From an uncultured bacterium (GTDB taxonomy: Bacteria > Elusimicrobiota > Elusimicrobia > Elusimicrobiales > Elusimicrobiaceae): a DNA stretch of 64,000 bases. A model generated the notes under the pieces. It was not told the DNA's origin. It ran no database searches and saw only the letters and a list, made by a program, of their open reading frames with translations. The DNA lies in contig CASFFX010000001.1 of NCBI GenBank assembly GCA_949294085.1, positions 28,369 to 92,368 on the forward strand. The letters are read 5' to 3'. Position numbers and translations under genes: made by a program. Positions 7,901 to 15,504 of this stretch are shown one piece after another; position 1 is the first letter of the stretch, and the number at the start of each line of letters is the position of its first letter.

Positions 7901-9997
7901 AAACACGCGCAGGTCCGCCTCGCGCAAAAATTCGGCTTGGTCTTTATTGATGTCCGCCCGGTACGATGTGCGGCCGATGACTTCTTCCGCCTTGACGCCG
8001 AACAAATCCTCGCTTTTGCGGTTCCACAAGATGTATTTCCCGTCGTAATCCTTGACGGACAGCGAAACCGGCAGGTTGTTGATGACCGTCTGCAGGAAGT
8101 TTTTGGCGTCTATGATGGCTTTTTCCTGCGCTTTCTTTTGGGTAATGTCTTCGGCCACCGTCAGCACCATAAACGGCTTGCCTTCTTTATCAAACACGGG
8201 GGCCTTGATTAAATGCAGCAACATCCGGTCGCCCCGCAGCGTGGTGTACCACTCCTCCGGGAATTCCACCATTTTTCCATCGCGGAAGATGGCTTTTTCG
8301 CGCTGACCGTAAAAATCGTCATTGGATTGGTATTCCGTTTCGTCCGGGAACAATTCGTGCGCCCGGCGGTTGATGAACGAAAGCTTGTCGTCCTGTTTGC
8401 GGGCGTAAATGGCCACCGGCACCTGATCCAACAGCGTTTGCAGGAAATTTTTGGTTTCTATCAACGTGCGTTCCTGCTCTTTCTTTTCGGTAATGTCCTC
8501 CACCAGCGTTACGACAAACGGGGATTCCCCTTCCGTGCTGGGAACAGGCACTTTTACCATATGCAGCAGTTTCTTTTCGCCGGAGCCGGTAATGTATTCT
8601 TCTTCCGGGATGTCCAACGCTTTGCCGCTGGAAAGCACTTGCTGTTCCCGCGTCAGATAGCCTTGTACCTGTTCGGGCGTTTCATGCGGCAGGGAGCCGG
8701 TAGCGTCAAACGCTTCGCCGGAGATTTCGCCGAAAATCGTTTCACACCGTTTGTTACGCAGCAGCATGCGTCCGTCCGCCGCGCGCGCATACAAGCCAAT
8801 GGGGGCGTTTTGCACAATGGCCGACAAGAAGTTGTTAGCCCGGGCAATTTCTTTTTCCTGGCGGTAGCGGTCCGTGATGTCCTCCACGATAGACAGCACC
8901 AACGGTTTCGGGCCGGCATCCATCAGCGGCACTTTAATCATATGGATAATTTTTTCATTACCTTCGTGGTCCACATACACTTCGTCGGGATAATCTTTGA
9001 TTTTTCCTTCTTGCAGCACCTGCTGCTCGCGCGTGCGGTGAAATTTTACGTCTTCGGCATTTTGGTGCGGGTGCGGCTTGTTGACGCATTTCACGTCCGT
9101 TTCGCCCAGCACTTTCATACTTTGGCGGTTGAAAAAAGTCATCTGATTATCGCAATCGCGCGTGTAAAGGCCCAGCGGCACGTTGTCCAGCACGGCCCGC
9201 AGCAGCATACGGTTCTGCAGCAAATCCTGCTCGTAACGCTGGCGCATGGTTACGTCTTCATACACGGTTAAAATGGCCTGGTCTTTGCCGTTTTCCGCCG
9301 GGGAGAATACTTTGCTGACCGACAAAGTGCGGTCCTCCCCCTTGGCGTTTTTATACGACAACAGCACATTTTCCCGGGCGTGCTGTTTGGTGCGCACGTC
9401 CCCGTCCAGGCGCCGCACCGAGGCCACGATTTCCTTGGGCAAAAAATCATACACCGGCCGCCCCTGCACCTCCTGCGCCTTAAAGCCAAACATTTTTTCG
9501 GCCTGGGCGTTCCACAAAGTGCAGGCGCCGCCCAAATTTTGCACCGTTACCGGCACGGGATAGTGGTCTATCACCGAGCGGAGAAAATCTTTTTCGGCAT
9601 TTAACTGCTTAAAATGCGGCACCGCTTCCAGCGTAAGCATAATAAAAGGCGTCTGCGCCAAGAACCGCGCCCCCGTACTGACGTACACCGCGTCGGCATC
9701 ACGGTTGACCAGCTGGAGAATTACTTTATGGGCGTCTTTATCTTCGGCCATGGCACGCACCTGCGGCATGGTGAGCCCCAGCCGCTCCACCCCGGACCCG
9801 TTCAGGGCCGACAGCTCCATATGCAGCACCTGGGCCGAGGCTTCGTTGGCAAAAACGATTTTTCCCGTAGCGTTTAGCAAAAGCACCGCCGTAGGAAATT
9901 GCTGCAAAAAAGCCAACATCTGCGGAGAAAGCGCCTTAATAACAACGGCGGAAGGAGTATTTTTTTTGGAAAAAAACGAAAAAAAGTGATTGGTCAT
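4928..9997 (-). CDS. Giant multi-PAS/GAF protein without recognisable output domain
   Basis: 1,689 residues from the ATG at 9997, chosen because AGGGG precedes it; two earlier in-frame Met lack such a site. I count about twelve PAS modules, near residues 30-125, 140-250, 265-375, 390-500, 515-620, 635-750, 765-875, 890-1010, 1050-1150, 1165-1285, 1300-1405 and 1580-1685, and one GAF domain near 1420-1570. A Pro-rich linker (1011-1036) splits the array. Modules 3-6 are close tandem repeats joined by the linker VEDIT followed by KKAQE-type helices. No transmembrane segment, HisKA/HATPase, GGDEF, EAL, HD-GYP, receiver or methyl-accepting segment is visible. It is probably a cytoplasmic sensor scaffold whose partner is encoded elsewhere. 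It is monocistronic. Confidence 0.85.
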   Translation of the reverse strand: MTNHFFSFFSKKNTPSAVVIKALSPQMLAFLQQFPTAVLLLNATGKIVFANEASAQVLHMELSALNGSGVERLGLTMPQVRAMAEDKDAHKVILQLVNRDADAVYVSTGARFLAQTPFIMLTLEAVPHFKQLNAEKDFLRSVIDHYPVPVTVQNLGGACTLWNAQAEKMFGFKAQEVQGRPVYDFLPKEIVASVRRLDGDVRTKQHARENVLLSYKNAKGEDRTLSVSKVFSPAENGKDQAILTVYEDVTMRQRYEQDLLQNRMLLRAVLDNVPLGLYTRDCDNQMTFFNRQSMKVLGETDVKCVNKPHPHQNAEDVKFHRTREQQVLQEGKIKDYPDEVYVDHEGNEKIIHMIKVPLMDAGPKPLVLSIVEDITDRYRQEKEIARANNFLSAIVQNAPIGLYARAADGRMLLRNKRCETIFGEISGEAFDATGSLPHETPEQVQGYLTREQQVLSSGKALDIPEEEYITGSGEKKLLHMVKVPVPSTEGESPFVVTLVEDITEKKEQERTLIETKNFLQTLLDQVPVAIYARKQDDKLSFINRRAHELFPDETEYQSNDDFYGQREKAIFRDGKMVEFPEEWYTTLRGDRMLLHLIKAPVFDKEGKPFMVLTVAEDITQKKAQEKAIIDAKNFLQTVINNLPVSLSVKDYDGKYILWNRKSEDLFGVKAEEVIGRTSYRADINKDQAEFLREADLRVFESKREQDIPQELISTASEGVKIMHTVKTPVFNADGTPNCMLVVSEDITAKTKMERQIREASDKNTLLVENAREGIVILEDSKVIYANRALCRILGCKDVAEVTGKNILDMVTEDHRMFLKEKYDAVVAGTDDASSAIDLHFLKANGTEVETEFAAVASKYLGRRIVLCFVRDVTGANRMLRDVKMERESFRAAFEKCVTPAFILTHKGYISVMNEACRTLFHFTEADKNFYRNVYIKPAVSLAARKQLRAGQPAHMEYVFDFDRAARLFPGRIEGSGKMPLSVSFVPINKRDAKDGSVEADYVVFLERKDGPCPPTPPAPAKQPLVRRTPTPPAPPSMVLSKSAEEMLVLPNSEPYVLCGKDWKMEVFNDLFCSLCQLSEEELRGRDLRLLFEADSLPRLEEDLKALQQDGSLANREYRINLASGLENTAVRLTAIKEADGRYLFVLRNMAFHRQIMKILEERSAQLNALLEATDGVVFSILFENGRFGHIEQSNKFLARKLGFSHDELVHMPFRDLFFDRNHDDKHCKDVLDRAQEELAVEGKASFRLSVRKKDGTSFEAQVVLTAMDLPSKDAALVVMRDLSEELDEVSKDSKEAQELNSVRQALPGLYLKTDSDGRVLEVYSNLPYLDNTRAGALFLNKTPESYWSEEAAGRALFAIKEALSINVSTRFDFSWKQDDAVHYFEATVTPITGRDEAVLWIKDVSERHAYDEKIHELYRLASEPGLSITEQVDKILAFGLKTFPADVGLVIRFDQGKLGLESNVIYTTPNDFNLERYMTFPVEECLVDVPDGNVVMFPLLDDTACVRCLHKEKGFGSLIAAPLYVAGKVQGALCFASHESRKDFGAGAEELMGIMSRLLSLRIELRQTGKMLSEASRSLARTLEYVEMPAVMLDLDYQVTFVNKPFLAVTGLRSNNILGRDFFNEVIRNEDLSKQMFKAAENSAAGNAFQVRMDLLHENGLYEDTGWDVFACKDADGKVDGYALIASEG

Positions 9998-10182
9998 AAA
10001 TCCCCTGTCGGACATAAAAAAATAACGACACGGATATATCTTAATAAATTCCGTCCGCCCTTGCAACATAACAGGGGAACGCGCACGTCCGCGTGCGTAC
10101 GGGCGGACCGTCTAACCCTTTTTTAGTGCTAGCAAACGGAGAAAGTCCGCCCAAATTTGCTACGATAAAAAAAGAGGGTTTT

Positions 10183-10767
10183 ATGATTCAAAAATACTTT
10201 TGTTCCTTGTTGCTGGTGTGCGCCACCGCGGGCGTCCTGTGCGCGGCGGCCAGCGATTACAAACCGCAAACCGTCCGTCAGGAGCCGCAATACCTCTCCA
10301 CCGACCCGGCCCTGGTGGAGGACACCTGCCCCGGCAACAATATTTTACAGCGTTTTACCTGCACCAAAAATCAGCGGCCCGGGTTTTCCTGCTTTGACGT
10401 GTACATCGTGCAGGGCGACCCCATTGACGCCGAACGCTATACCCTGCTGGACCAAACCTTGACGGTGGAGCAATCTTCCGCCGAGCCGCGCTGCACGTTT
10501 GACGATGATATGACGTGCGAAAACTTTTTAAGCGCGCTGAATTTTAACCTAGATTTTTCGTGGTTTATTGCCAATTTTCCTTCTTCGTCTTTTCCGCAGT
10601 GCGGCAAAACCTATTCCTGCACCCGCATTGCCTGCCTTAGGCCGCTTCCGCCGGCGGAAGACGGATCCCCCCGCGCCCAAAAACTCTCCTGCGTGTTTAA
10701 GAAAAATCAAACTTTCTTTTTGGGTACCGAACTTTCCTGCCAAAACAAAAACGATCCCCGCCCGTAA
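10183..10767 (+). CDS. Secreted cysteine-rich protein of unknown function
   Basis: A 194-residue protein with a signal peptide (about residues 1-22, ending LCAAAS). The mature part holds ten Cys, an even number, mostly within short hydrophilic stretches, suggesting five disulfides and an extracytoplasmic location. The start at 10183 is preceded by AGAGGG. No known domain is seen. It is similar in style to the Cys-rich secreted protein at 18125-19300, but no homology is claimed. A promoter for the next operon begins just after its stop. Confidence 0.65.
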   Translation: MIQKYFCSLLLVCATAGVLCAAASDYKPQTVRQEPQYLSTDPALVEDTCPGNNILQRFTCTKNQRPGFSCFDVYIVQGDPIDAERYTLLDQTLTVEQSSAEPRCTFDDDMTCENFLSALNFNLDFSWFIANFPSSSFPQCGKTYSCTRIACLRPLPPAEDGSPRAQKLSCVFKKNQTFFLGTELSCQNKNDPRP

Positions 10768-10790
10768 CTTCCGTTTTGAACGCCTCAAAT

Positions 10791-10799
10791 TGGTATAAT
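10791..10799 (+). promoter_or_regulatory. Extended -10 promoter of the queuosine/folate operon, probably leaderless
   Basis: TGGTATAAT with TATAAT at 10794-10799. The ATG at 10806 falls 7 bp after the -10 box, where transcription would start, and no ribosome site is visible. This points to a leaderless mRNA. No good -35 is seen, which fits an extended -10 promoter. Confidence 0.5.
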
Positions 10800-10805
10800 G
10801 AAAAT

Positions 10806-11546
10806 ATGCTTTGGGCACATTTCAAAACTATTTTTTCGTTTCGGGTTTATCACCGGCTGGCTTTTGCTTCGGGAAGGCAGATGGTGGGCTTTGGCATTTA
10901 TTTGTTTTTTCTGTCCACCCTCGTGTTTTACTTCTTTTCCAATGCGTATATACAGGACAATCTGCCGGTACTGCTTAAAAACTTTCCGCAGGTTACGTTT
11001 GAAAAAGGCGTGCTGACCGCCCCGGCGCAGCCCGTGTCCGTCAGCGTGCCGCAAAGCGATTTTAAGCTGGTGTTTGACGCGTCCTGCCCCGTGCCGCCAA
11101 GCGGCGAAGAAATGCTGAAAACGAACACCCTCCTGCAAGTTTGCAAAGACACCGTCTATATGCCTTCTTCCGGCGGGGTACAGCAGCAAAAATTGCCGGA
11201 GTCGTTTTCGTTTGTGTCGTCGCAGGAAAATTTGGCCAAACAGCAAGATTCCTTGGCCGCCGCGCTGGGAGCGGTGGCGTTTTTGACCTCTCTTTTTGTA
11301 ATTCCGATGATGATGCTGTTTGGGTTTTGCGTAGCCGGGGCCACGGGGCTGTTTTTCAAAATGCTTTATCGGTCGTCCGTGCCGCGCAAGCTGGTGCTCA
11401 AGTGGGCGTTCTTTATGCTGGGCCCGCTGAGCGCGCTGTGGTACGTGCGGCTGTGGTATCCGATTCCGCTGTTCACGTTTGCGCAAGTGATTTTATGCGT
11501 CATCTATATGCAGCAAATTTTTAACACCTTGCCCGAGGAGAGATAA
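10806..11546 (+). CDS. Membrane protein, DUF1189-like
   Basis: A 246-residue protein with one hydrophobic segment near residues 25-50, an extracytoplasmic domain of about 110 residues with two Cys, and two to three hydrophobic segments between about 155 and 240. This layout resembles DUF1189 proteins, an assignment made from topology and overall pattern only. It is the first gene of the operon and its stop abuts the queD start. There is no clear link between its function and the pterin genes that follow. Confidence 0.55.
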   Translation: MLWAHFKTIFSFRVYHRLAFASGRQMVGFGIYLFFLSTLVFYFFSNAYIQDNLPVLLKNFPQVTFEKGVLTAPAQPVSVSVPQSDFKLVFDASCPVPPSGEEMLKTNTLLQVCKDTVYMPSSGGVQQQKLPESFSFVSSQENLAKQQDSLAAALGAVAFLTSLFVIPMMMLFGFCVAGATGLFFKMLYRSSVPRKLVLKWAFFMLGPLSALWYVRLWYPIPLFTFAQVILCVIYMQQIFNTLPEER

Positions 11547-11891
11547 ATGCTTATCAAGTTAATCCGTTCCTTCAGTTCCGCACACCGCCTGCCGCATTAT
11601 GACGGCCCCTGCCACCAGCTGCACGGGCATACCTGGAAAGCCGTTTTTGTGATAGAGGGCACCGTCCGCCCCGACGGTATGGTGTGCGATTTCAAAGTCA
11701 TCAAAAAATTGCTGGACGAAAATTTGCCCGACCACCAATTCCTCAACGATTGGGTGGAAAACCCGACCGCCGAAAATTTGGCTCAGTTTCTGTTTCAAAA
11801 AATCGGTGCGCAGCTGGCCCAGAAAAATTTGAAACTGAAAACGCTGGAAATTTGGGAGAGCGACAATGCCGCAGCCATCGTGGAAGGTTAA
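11547..11891 (+). CDS. queD: 6-carboxy-5,6,7,8-tetrahydropterin synthase (QueD)
   Basis: A 114-residue member of the PTPS/QueD family. It converts dihydroneopterin triphosphate, made by FolE, to 6-carboxytetrahydropterin in queuosine synthesis. Zinc ligands are visible as His in FSSAHRL and the pair in LHGH. The catalytic Cys sits in the motif CHQLHGHTW, as in QueD/PTPS enzymes. The start directly follows the upstream stop, with AGGAGAG inside the previous gene. It overlaps queE by 26 bp. Confidence 0.9.
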   Translation: MLIKLIRSFSSAHRLPHYDGPCHQLHGHTWKAVFVIEGTVRPDGMVCDFKVIKKLLDENLPDHQFLNDWVENPTAENLAQFLFQKIGAQLAQKNLKLKTLEIWESDNAAAIVEG

Positions 11892-12459
11892 CGAAATTTT
11901 TTACTCCATCCAAGGCGAAGGCAAACATACGGGGATGCCTGCCATATTTGTGCGTTTGGCGGGGTGCTCCATGCATTGCCCGTTCTGCGACACCCAATAC
12001 GCCGCACGCGACGGGAAAGAAACCGACGCTCCGGCCTTGCTGCAGGCCCTGGCCGCTTGGCCGGCCAAAACGGTAATTATTACCGGCGGCGAACCGACCG
12101 AACAAAACCTGCCCGCGCTGATTGCCGTATTGAAAGAGGCCGGATACCAAGTGCATTTGGAAACCAACGGCGCGCGGGATACCGACGTAAGCCGTGCAGA
12201 TTTTGTATGCGTATCCCCCAAGCGCTACGTCAGCCCGGAAATGCTGAAAAAAGCCGACGTCATCAAAATCGTCGTCGGGCAAGAGACGGACTTGGACGAC
12301 TTGCAAAAATATTATGCGTACGAAAACGCCAAAACTCAAATTTATTTGCAGCCCGAAAGCAACAAACAGGAGAACATTGACCTATGCGTAAAACTGTTAA
12401 AAAATCATCCCTCCGCCCGGCTAAGCCTGCAAACGCACAAGCTGGCAAACATACGGTAA
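11866..12459 (+). CDS. queE: 7-carboxy-7-deazaguanine synthase (QueE), radical SAM
   Basis: A 197-residue radical SAM enzyme. It rearranges the QueD product to 7-carboxy-7-deazaguanine, the next step to preQ0. The N-terminus FYSIQGEGKHTGMPAIF is typical of QueE. The cluster motif is CSMHCPFC (CxxxCxxC), followed by the SAM-binding GGEP and the C-terminal SLQTHKLANIR. It overlaps queD and, by 76 bp, folE. queC and queF are not in the window. Confidence 0.93.
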   Translation: MPQPSWKVNEIFYSIQGEGKHTGMPAIFVRLAGCSMHCPFCDTQYAARDGKETDAPALLQALAAWPAKTVIITGGEPTEQNLPALIAVLKEAGYQVHLETNGARDTDVSRADFVCVSPKRYVSPEMLKKADVIKIVVGQETDLDDLQKYYAYENAKTQIYLQPESNKQENIDLCVKLLKNHPSARLSLQTHKLANIR

Positions 12460-13004
12460 GCGAAGAAAAAATTTTAAGCAACCTGCGCGAAATCTTGGCC
12501 TATATCGGCGATGATCCCTCCCGCGAAGGGCTGCTGGAAACGCCGGCCCGCATTGTGCGCAGCTGGAAAAAACTTTTTGGCGGCTACCAAATGAAACCGC
12601 AGGACGTATTAAAAACCTTTACCGAAGGTTCCTGCGAAGAAATGGTGGTGCTGAAAGACATTGAATTTTACTCCACCTGCGAACATCACCTGCAGCCGTT
12701 TTTCGGCACGATCAGCATCGGCTATCTGCCCAAGGGGCGTGTGTTGGGCATTTCCAAACTGGCGCGGCTGGTGGAAGTGTTTGCGCGCCGGCTGCAAATC
12801 CAGGAAAAACTGGTGGCGCAAATTGCCGACAGCCTGATGGACACCCTGCAACCGCACGGCGTGATGGTGGTGTGCAAAGCCAAACACATGTGCATCAGTT
12901 CGCGCGGCATTGAAAAACACAACGCCGTTATGGTAACGAGCGCCATCCGCGGCGCCTTCAAAAAAATGGAAGTGCGCAGCGAATTTTTGGAAATGATTAA
13001 ATAA
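12384..13004 (+). CDS. folE: GTP cyclohydrolase I (FolE)
   Basis: A 206-residue zinc enzyme converting GTP to dihydroneopterin triphosphate, the shared precursor of folate and queuosine. Visible motifs are REGLLETPARI, the zinc/active-site CEHHLQPF and CISSRGIEKHNAVM. The ATG chosen overlaps queE by 76 bp. The first 25 residues are Lys/Ala-rich and not part of the family core, so a later non-ATG start is possible, although no other in-frame ATG lies before the core. Translational coupling with queE is likely. Confidence 0.93.
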   Translation: MRKTVKKSSLRPAKPANAQAGKHTVSEEKILSNLREILAYIGDDPSREGLLETPARIVRSWKKLFGGYQMKPQDVLKTFTEGSCEEMVVLKDIEFYSTCEHHLQPFFGTISIGYLPKGRVLGISKLARLVEVFARRLQIQEKLVAQIADSLMDTLQPHGVMVVCKAKHMCISSRGIEKHNAVMVTSAIRGAFKKMEVRSEFLEMIK

Positions 13005-13009
13005 ACCTT

Positions 13010-13807
13010 ATGGCAAAACCGCTTTTAATGGGCATCGTCAACGCGACGCCCGATTCGTTTTACGACGGGAACCCGCAAAATAATCTCCCCACCTTGCTGG
13101 CCAAATGCCAAGATTATTTGGCGTCCGGTGCCGACTGGTTGGACATTGGCGGAGAATCCACCCGTCCCCAGGCAACCCCCGTTTCGGCCGACGAGGAAAT
13201 GGCCCGCGTACTGCCCTTAATCCGGGCGGCACGGCAAAAATGGCCGCAGGTGCCCCTGTCGCTGGATACGGTCAAAATTTCGGTGGCGCGGGAAGGGTTA
13301 AAAGCGGGCGTCCAGCTGATTAACGACGTGAGCGGTACGCCGGACCCCGAAATGTTCCGCCTGGTGCGGGATTTTAAGGCGCAGCTTGTGATTATGCACA
13401 CCCGCGGCACGCCGCAAACCATGCAAACGATGACCGAATATTCCGACTTGCTGGAGAACATAAAATCGTTTTTGGCCGGCAAAATACAGCAGGCCGTCTC
13501 CTGCGGGCTGACCAAGGAAAACCTCCTGATAGACGTGGGCTTTGGCTTTGCCAAAACCCGCGAGCAAAATTACGAGCTGTTGAAACATCTGTCGTTTTTT
13601 AAGGATCTGGGCGTGCGGCTGTTGGTCGGGCTGTCGCGCAAAACTTTTTTGGCCCAAAAGCGGGAGCTGCCCCCCAAACGCAAAGCCCAAACGCTGGCCG
13701 CCAATTTGGTGGCCTTGCAGGGCGGGGCCGACATCCTGCGTGTGCACGACGTAAAAGAAACGCGCAAAATAATGGATTTTTATCAAGAATTGGAGGCTGC
13801 CAAATGA
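13010..13807 (+). CDS. folP: Dihydropteroate synthase (FolP)
   Basis: A 265-residue TIM-barrel enzyme joining 6-hydroxymethyl-dihydropterin pyrophosphate to p-aminobenzoate. Signature segments are GIVNATPDSFYDG near the N-terminus, DIGGESTRP, LINDVSG and RVHDVKET at the end. The pterin-loop Asp appears as DVGFGFAKT where most have DPGFGFGKT. It lies 5 bp after folE and overlaps the next gene by 4 bp (ATGA), so it is in the same operon. Confidence 0.95.
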   Translation: MAKPLLMGIVNATPDSFYDGNPQNNLPTLLAKCQDYLASGADWLDIGGESTRPQATPVSADEEMARVLPLIRAARQKWPQVPLSLDTVKISVAREGLKAGVQLINDVSGTPDPEMFRLVRDFKAQLVIMHTRGTPQTMQTMTEYSDLLENIKSFLAGKIQQAVSCGLTKENLLIDVGFGFAKTREQNYELLKHLSFFKDLGVRLLVGLSRKTFLAQKRELPPKRKAQTLAANLVALQGGADILRVHDVKETRKIMDFYQELEAAK

Positions 13808-14154
13808 CGCAAATTTACCTCACGCAATGCGGCCGTTTTACCGCCCGGCACGGGCACGACGGTACGCTCAACGAAGTCATACATCAGCACACATTTCATT
13901 ATGAAGTTACGTTTTACGGGCCCATTAACGGCGAAGGGTACTTGCTGGATTTCCGCCAATTGGCCGACACGTTCAAAAAAGAGCTGGAATCCCATTTGGA
14001 CGGAAGCGATTTGGGCACTTTTTTGCCGCGCCCCACGACTGAAGCGCTGTGCGTGTGGATCTACAACCGCTTGAAAGAACGCCTGCCGCACCTTTACTCC
14101 GTCAAAGTAGCCGAAGAGCCGGACCGCTGGGTGGAATACCGAGGCGACAAATAA
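13804..14154 (+). CDS. PTPS-family protein, possible PTPS-III replacement for FolB
   Basis: 116 residues with the PTPS fold: His zinc ligands in FTARHGH and IHQH, and a C-terminal Glu in KVAEEPDRW. At the position of the catalytic Cys found in queD upstream, it has Glu (NEVIHQH). In known PTPS-III proteins a Glu replaces the Cys, and the enzyme makes 6-hydroxymethyl-dihydropterin directly, bypassing dihydroneopterin aldolase. The gene lies between folP and folK with no folB in the operon. The family is clear; the PTPS-III role is inferred. It overlaps folP by 4 bp and folK by 1 bp. Confidence 0.75.
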   Translation: MTQIYLTQCGRFTARHGHDGTLNEVIHQHTFHYEVTFYGPINGEGYLLDFRQLADTFKKELESHLDGSDLGTFLPRPTTEALCVWIYNRLKERLPHLYSVKVAEEPDRWVEYRGDK

Positions 14155-14651
14155 TGCCCCGCGCCGTGCTTGCCCTGGGCAGCAACATTGCCCCCGCCAA
14201 AGAAAATATAGACCGCGCCGTAGAGGCGCTGGCCGAATTGGGCACCGTCAAAGAAGTAGCGCCATATATCGTATCCAAGCCGGAAGGTTTTGCCGAGCAG
14301 CCGGATTTTATCAACACCGTCTTGATTTTAAGCACGCCTTACGAACCGATGCCGCTTTTAAAAAAACTCAAAGCACTGGAAATCAAACTGGGCCGCACGC
14401 CCACGTTTCGCAACGGGCCGCGCGTGATTGACTTGGACATTTTGTTCTACGACGACTTGGTGCTTTTTCAAGACGACGACCAATACCCCCTTTTTATTCC
14501 GCACCCGCGCCTGCAGGAACGGGAATTTGTATTAAAACCGCTCTCCTACCTGCTGGCGGACTACGTACACCCCAAGCTGGGCAAGCCGGTGTACCGCCTG
14601 TATCGGGAGCTGATGAAAAAGAAAGGCAAGCCCGAGTGTTTCATTTTGTAG
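14154..14651 (+). CDS. folK: 6-hydroxymethyl-7,8-dihydropterin pyrophosphokinase (FolK)
   Basis: A 165-residue enzyme transferring pyrophosphate from ATP to 6-hydroxymethyl-dihydropterin, giving the FolP substrate. The N-terminal LALGSNIAPAKENI, the FINTVLIL segment and the signature RNGPRVIDLDIL followed by PHPRLQEREFVL are all present. The ATG overlaps the previous stop (TAATG). It is the last gene of the queuosine/folate operon; no clear terminator follows before the next gene. Confidence 0.95.
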   Translation: MPRAVLALGSNIAPAKENIDRAVEALAELGTVKEVAPYIVSKPEGFAEQPDFINTVLILSTPYEPMPLLKKLKALEIKLGRTPTFRNGPRVIDLDILFYDDLVLFQDDDQYPLFIPHPRLQEREFVLKPLSYLLADYVHPKLGKPVYRLYRELMKKKGKPECFIL

Positions 14652-14734
14652 GAAACGGCATAAATTCGTTTGTCGTTCCGCGAAAAAAAAGTAAAATGTA
14701 GGTAGCTATCTTTTCAAAAGGAGAATATGCACGC

Positions 14735-15370
14735 ATGAAAAAAGTAATTCTGCTTTGTATGGCTGTATCGTTGTTGGGTACCGCCTGCACCACCCCCGGT
14801 AAAAGAACGGCTTGGGGTGCCGCCGGAGGCGCAGCCGTAGGCGCGGCCGCCGGGGCTATCATCGCCAACAACACGGGCGGCAAAAGCGAAACCGGCGCCA
14901 TTTACGGTGCCTTGGCCGGTTTAACCGCCGGCGGTCTGTTGGGCAACTACTACGACAAGCAAGCCAAAGAATTGGCGGCAATCGCCGAAGTGGTCAAATC
15001 CGACAGCGGGATCCAAGTGTTCCTGAAAAACGACATTTTGTTTGCCACCGGCAGCTCCGAATTGACGGCGGCTTCCATGCAGACATTGTCCGACCTGAAC
15101 AAAGTGCTCAAAAAATATCCCAAAAACCGCATTGTGGTACAGGGATATACCGATTCTACCGGTTCCGACGCCATCAACAACAAGCTCTCTACGCAGCGCG
15201 CCAAAGCGGTGTATGACTTCTTGTTGGGCAGTGGCCTCAAAACGATGAGCATTACCTACATCGGTTACGGTTCTTCCAACCCCATCGCCAGCAACGCTAC
15301 CGCGGCCGGCCGGGCGCAGAACCGCCGCGTCGTACTGCAAATTACCGCCAACGAAAAAGATTTGAAATAA
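14735..15370 (+). CDS. OmpA-family lipoprotein with glycine-zipper segment
   Basis: A 211-residue lipoprotein precursor with lipobox GTAC (Cys18). Residues 27-70 are a Gly/Ala zipper (GAAGGAAVGAAAGAI and GALAGLTAGGLLG), typical of outer-membrane YiaD/SlyB-like proteins that insert in membranes. Residues 95-205 are an OmpA C-terminal domain with VVQGYTDSTG and the RAQNRRV ending, which binds peptidoglycan. It resembles YiaD. A strong AAGGAG site precedes the start and a terminator follows. Confidence 0.9.
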   Translation: MKKVILLCMAVSLLGTACTTPGKRTAWGAAGGAAVGAAAGAIIANNTGGKSETGAIYGALAGLTAGGLLGNYYDKQAKELAAIAEVVKSDSGIQVFLKNDILFATGSSELTAASMQTLSDLNKVLKKYPKNRIVVQGYTDSTGSDAINNKLSTQRAKAVYDFLLGSGLKTMSITYIGYGSSNPIASNATAAGRAQNRRVVLQITANEKDLK

Positions 15371-15390
15371 ACCTTTTTCCCAATGCGTAA

Positions 15391-15418
15391 ACGGGGCCCG
15401 AAAGGCCCCGTTTTTTTA
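15391..15418 (+). terminator. Intrinsic terminator
   Basis: Stem CGGGGCC with GGCCCCG, loop CGAAA, then seven T. It ends the OmpA lipoprotein gene. Confidence 0.9.
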
Positions 15419-15504
15419 TCCTTTCAAACCGGCAAACGGCCGGTTTTTCTGCGCCGTCTAAAAAAGCAGTAGAAAAAACGGCGTCAATTTGCTATCTTTA
15501 ATAT

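Noticed and set aside
6215..8212. 665-codon plus-strand ORF
   Set aside because: It is antisense to the multi-PAS gene. Its product is rich in Arg, His, Phe and Val without domains, while the minus-strand frame shows continuous PAS motifs.
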